Shown piece by piece: positions 4,973 through 7,256 of a DNA stretch of 7,256 nucleotides. Every line of letters begins with the position of its first letter. Within the stretch, counting starts at the first letter, position 1. Source of the stretch: DASSUW01 sp035717845. Its GTDB lineage: Bacteria > Actinomycetota > Thermoleophilia > Solirubrobacterales > Solirubrobacteraceae. The position numbers and the translations under genes were made by a program. Location: assembly GCA_035717845.1 (NCBI GenBank), contig DASTIC010000301.1, positions 1 through 7,256 of the forward strand, in the 5' to 3' direction. Under the pieces are notes generated by a model, which made no database searches, was not told where the DNA came from, and saw nothing but the letters and a program-made list of their open reading frames with translations.

Positions 4973-7256
4973 ACGCCCAGCTCGTCCGCCGCCGCGGCGA
5001 CGTCACGCCGCGACGCCACGCCCAGCTTGGCGAGCACCGCGGCGACGTGGTGGTCGACCGTCCGTACGGAGACGACCAGCCGCGCGGCGATCTCCGCGTT
5101 CGTCAGCCCCTCGCGCACGAGCTCGAGCACCGCGAGCTGGCGCGCGGTCAGCCCCGCCGGGTTGGCCCGCGTCGCCGAGCGCGGGCCGCGCGGCACCCGC
5201 TCGCCCGCGGCGCGCAGCCGGCGCCGGACCGGCGCCGCCGCCCCCGCCGCGCCGAGCCCGTCGAGGACCCGCAGCCCCTCCAGCGACGGCTTTCGCTCCC
5301 CGGAGCCGACGAGCTCGAGCGCCTGCTCGTACGGGTCCCCCGCGGCCTCCCAGCCCGCGGCCGCCGCCTGCCAGTCGCCGCGCAGCCCCGCCGCCCACGG
5401 CTCCGGGCAGCCGGCGAACGGCCCGCCGTCGAGGCCGGCGCGCGCCAGGTAGCGGCGCAGCTCGGCCCGGAACGGCGCGCCGCCTGGGTGGCTGGTGCGG
5501 GGCTCGAGCACCGCCGCGACCTCGCGCGCGACCTCGGGCTCCTCCGCCAGCCACGCCCATTCCACGTACGCCAGGCCGGCGTACGCGACGCCGAGCAGCA
5601 GCCGCTGGCGGCGGGCGTGCTCCCACGCGGCGGCCAGCAGCTCGCCGGCGCCCGGGTCGCCACGCCGGGCGAGCAGGCGCCCGAGCCACGGCACGCTGTA
5701 GGCGTAGAGCATGCCGGGGTCGTCGACGCCCTCGACCAGCTCGCGCAGCCCGCTCAGCGCCGCCTCCCAGCGCCCCCGGCGCAGCAATGCCAGGCAGCGA
5801 TGGACCTCGAGGTTGTAGGCGTGCGACCAGAACCCCCGCTCGTGCGCGAAGGCCAGCCCGTCGCGGACGCAGGCTTCGAGCTCGTCGAGGCGGCCGGAGC
5901 GGAACAGCAGCTCGCCGAGGTTGCAGTAGCCGCGCGCCGCGGACTCCCAATGACGTCCGTCGATCGACGCCGCGACGCTCTCGCGCAGCAGCGCCAGCCC
6001 CTCGTCGCCGGCGCCCTGCTCGAAGCGCGCGATGCCGAGGTAGTTGAGCGACAGCGCCGCAAGGTCGCTGCGCCCGGCCCGCAGCGCCAGGTCGCGCGCC
6101 GAGGCGAGGATGCCGGCCGCGCGGTCCGGCTCGTCGGTGAGCGCCAGGATCGCCCCCTCGTAGAGCGACGCGTGGGCGAGCGCGGCGGCGTGGCCGGTCG
6201 GCTCGAGCAGCATCACGGCGCGTGACGCGGCGAGCTCGGCCTCGTCGGTCTCGCCCGCCATGAACAGGTGGCGCGAGACCCGCACGAGGCACTGCCCGAC
6301 GGCCACGGTGTCGCCGGCCTCCTCGTACAGCCGGGCGGCCTCCCGCCCGGCGTCGATCGCCTCGCGGAAGCGGTGGGCGTTGTAGAGCTCCCAGCCGTAG
6401 CCGTCGAGCAGCTCCGCGCGCTCGCGGACTCCAAGGCGCGCCGCGTGGGGCAGCACGGACTCGTAGTGGGCGAGCGACTGGCGGTGCGACGCGGCCTGCG
6501 TGGCCTCGCGCGCCGCGAGCGGCCCGACCGCCACGATCGTCTCGACGTCGCCCGCCTCGACGGCGTGGTGCATCACGCGCGCCCGCTCCCCCGCCCCGGA
6601 GGCCAGCAGCGCGCGCATGACGTCGGCGTTGAGCACTCGCCGCCGGATCGCCGGCAGGCTGTGCTCGAGCGCCCGCCGCGCCAGCTCGTGGCGGAACGCC
6701 AGGCTGCCGGGGCGCACCTCGAGCACGCCCGCCACCTCGGCCTCGGCCAGGGCTTCGACGCCCGCGCCGAGCAGCGCCGCCGCCAGCTCATCGTCGACCT
6801 GGGCGGGCACAACGGAGAGCCGCTCGAGCGCGTCGCGACACTCCGGCCCCAGCCGCCCGACGCGCGCGAGGACCGCCTCGACGACGCTGGCCGGCACCGC
6901 CTCGCCCGGCGAGGCGAGCGCCTCGGTGACGAAGAACGGGTTGCCGCGCGTGATGCGGTGCAGGACCTCGGCGTCGGCCTCGGTGCCGTCGGCCAGCCGC
7001 GCGACCGCCTCCCGGCTCAGCGGCGCCAGCGGAAGCCGGTGCACCGGGCACCCGGCCAGCCCGCCGAAGAACTGACGCAGGCCCTCCGCCGCGTCGTCGC
7101 GGCAGGTGAGCAGGACGACCGCCCCCACCCCCTCGATCCGCCGCGCCGCATAGCCGAGCACGTCGAGCGTGGCGTCGTCGGCCCAGTGGATGTCCTCGAC
7201 CACGAGCACGGTCGGCGGCGACGCCGCGAGCTCGTCGAGCAGCGCCCCGAACACGC
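4969..7256 (-). CDS. Large ATP-binding LuxR-family (LAL/MalT-like) transcriptional regulator, N-terminus outside the window
   Basis: About 761 C-terminal residues are present; the start and Walker A motif lie beyond 7256. The GTG at 7254-7252 is an in-frame codon, probably internal, and I number from it. The STAND/AAA-type ATPase part shows Walker B VLVVEDIHWAD (16-26), a sensor-like VVLLTCRDD (46-54) and GNPFFVTE (104-111), then a winged-helix-like region. A long Ala/Leu-rich stretch (about 220-640) of paired helices with repeated A-x-Y and G-x-A-L patterns resembles TPR repeats, as in MalT, where it senses ligands or partners. Residues 702-761 form a LuxR/GerE helix-turn-helix with LTARQLAVLELVREGLTNAEIA and RTVDHHVAAVLAKLG, quoted here in two parts of one domain. 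Such proteins are usually ATP-dependent activators that switch on ligand binding. The inducer and target are unknown. Its stop codon overlaps that of the convergent sigma gene. Confidence 0.92.
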   Translation of the reverse strand, partial: VFGALLDELAASPPTVLVVEDIHWADDATLDVLGYAARRIEGVGAVVLLTCRDDAAEGLRQFFGGLAGCPVHRLPLAPLSREAVARLADGTEADAEVLHRITRGNPFFVTEALASPGEAVPASVVEAVLARVGRLGPECRDALERLSVVPAQVDDELAAALLGAGVEALAEAEVAGVLEVRPGSLAFRHELARRALEHSLPAIRRRVLNADVMRALLASGAGERARVMHHAVEAGDVETIVAVGPLAAREATQAASHRQSLAHYESVLPHAARLGVRERAELLDGYGWELYNAHRFREAIDAGREAARLYEEAGDTVAVGQCLVRVSRHLFMAGETDEAELAASRAVMLLEPTGHAAALAHASLYEGAILALTDEPDRAAGILASARDLALRAGRSDLAALSLNYLGIARFEQGAGDEGLALLRESVAASIDGRHWESAARGYCNLGELLFRSGRLDELEACVRDGLAFAHERGFWSHAYNLEVHRCLALLRRGRWEAALSGLRELVEGVDDPGMLYAYSVPWLGRLLARRGDPGAGELLAAAWEHARRQRLLLGVAYAGLAYVEWAWLAEEPEVAREVAAVLEPRTSHPGGAPFRAELRRYLARAGLDGGPFAGCPEPWAAGLRGDWQAAAAGWEAAGDPYEQALELVGSGERKPSLEGLRVLDGLGAAGAAAPVRRRLRAAGERVPRGPRSATRANPAGLTARQLAVLELVREGLTNAEIAARLVVSVRTVDHHVAAVLAKLGVASRRDVAAAADELGV

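Noticed and set aside
4429..6225. A 598-residue open frame on the plus strand across the sigma gene and opposite the LuxR-type gene
   Set aside because: It overlaps the sigma gene in another frame and runs antisense to a gene with clear ATPase and LuxR motifs. Its translation is low-complexity Arg/Ala/Gly/Pro with no domain.

Overview
This 7,256-base window is very GC-rich, with G or C at nearly every third codon position, and reads as a chromosomal segment of a high-GC actinomycete. Three things suggest a deep-branching Actinomycetota lineage such as Thermoleophilia/Solirubrobacterales: the codon use, two leaderless-looking GTG starts behind TANNNT boxes, and an exported beta-propeller with an Ala/Lys/Arg tail. 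That placement is an inference, because the window has no rRNA or other phylogenetic marker that can be read by eye.

Layout, left to right. (1) Positions 1-966, minus strand: a CCA-adding-type tRNA nucleotidyltransferase whose 3' end lies outside the window. (2) It is divergent, across only 25 bp, from a plus-strand gene (992-2434) for a membrane-anchored PQQ-like beta-propeller protein with a strongly basic C-terminus. (3) A 132-bp convergent gap (2435-2566) is filled with nested inverted repeats built on GTCAA/TTGAC; the innermost is a strong hairpin. (4) Positions 2567-3466, minus strand: a circularly permuted ribosome-assembly GTPase (RsgA type) that has no cysteine and so lacks the usual zinc finger. 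Its 174-bp leader can form alternative structures that pair with its Shine-Dalgarno site. (5) Positions 3641-4393, minus strand: hisF, imidazole glycerol phosphate synthase cyclase subunit. (6) Positions 4481-4972, plus strand: a small ECF-type RNA polymerase sigma factor, divergent from hisF. (7) Positions 4969-7256, minus strand: the C-terminal 761 or more residues of a large ATP-binding LuxR-family (LAL/MalT-like) regulator, convergent with the sigma gene so that the two stop codons share one CTAG.

Functionally this is a mixed neighbourhood: tRNA maturation, small-subunit ribosome assembly, histidine biosynthesis, an exported structural or scaffold protein, and two transcription regulators side by side. 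No phage, IS element, CRISPR array, tRNA or rRNA was recognised, and I see no convincing multi-gene novel system. The points most worth a second look are the nested repeats at 2433-2560, the rsgA leader, the zinc-finger-less RsgA, and the Asp-to-Glu change in the nucleotidyltransferase metal-binding motif.
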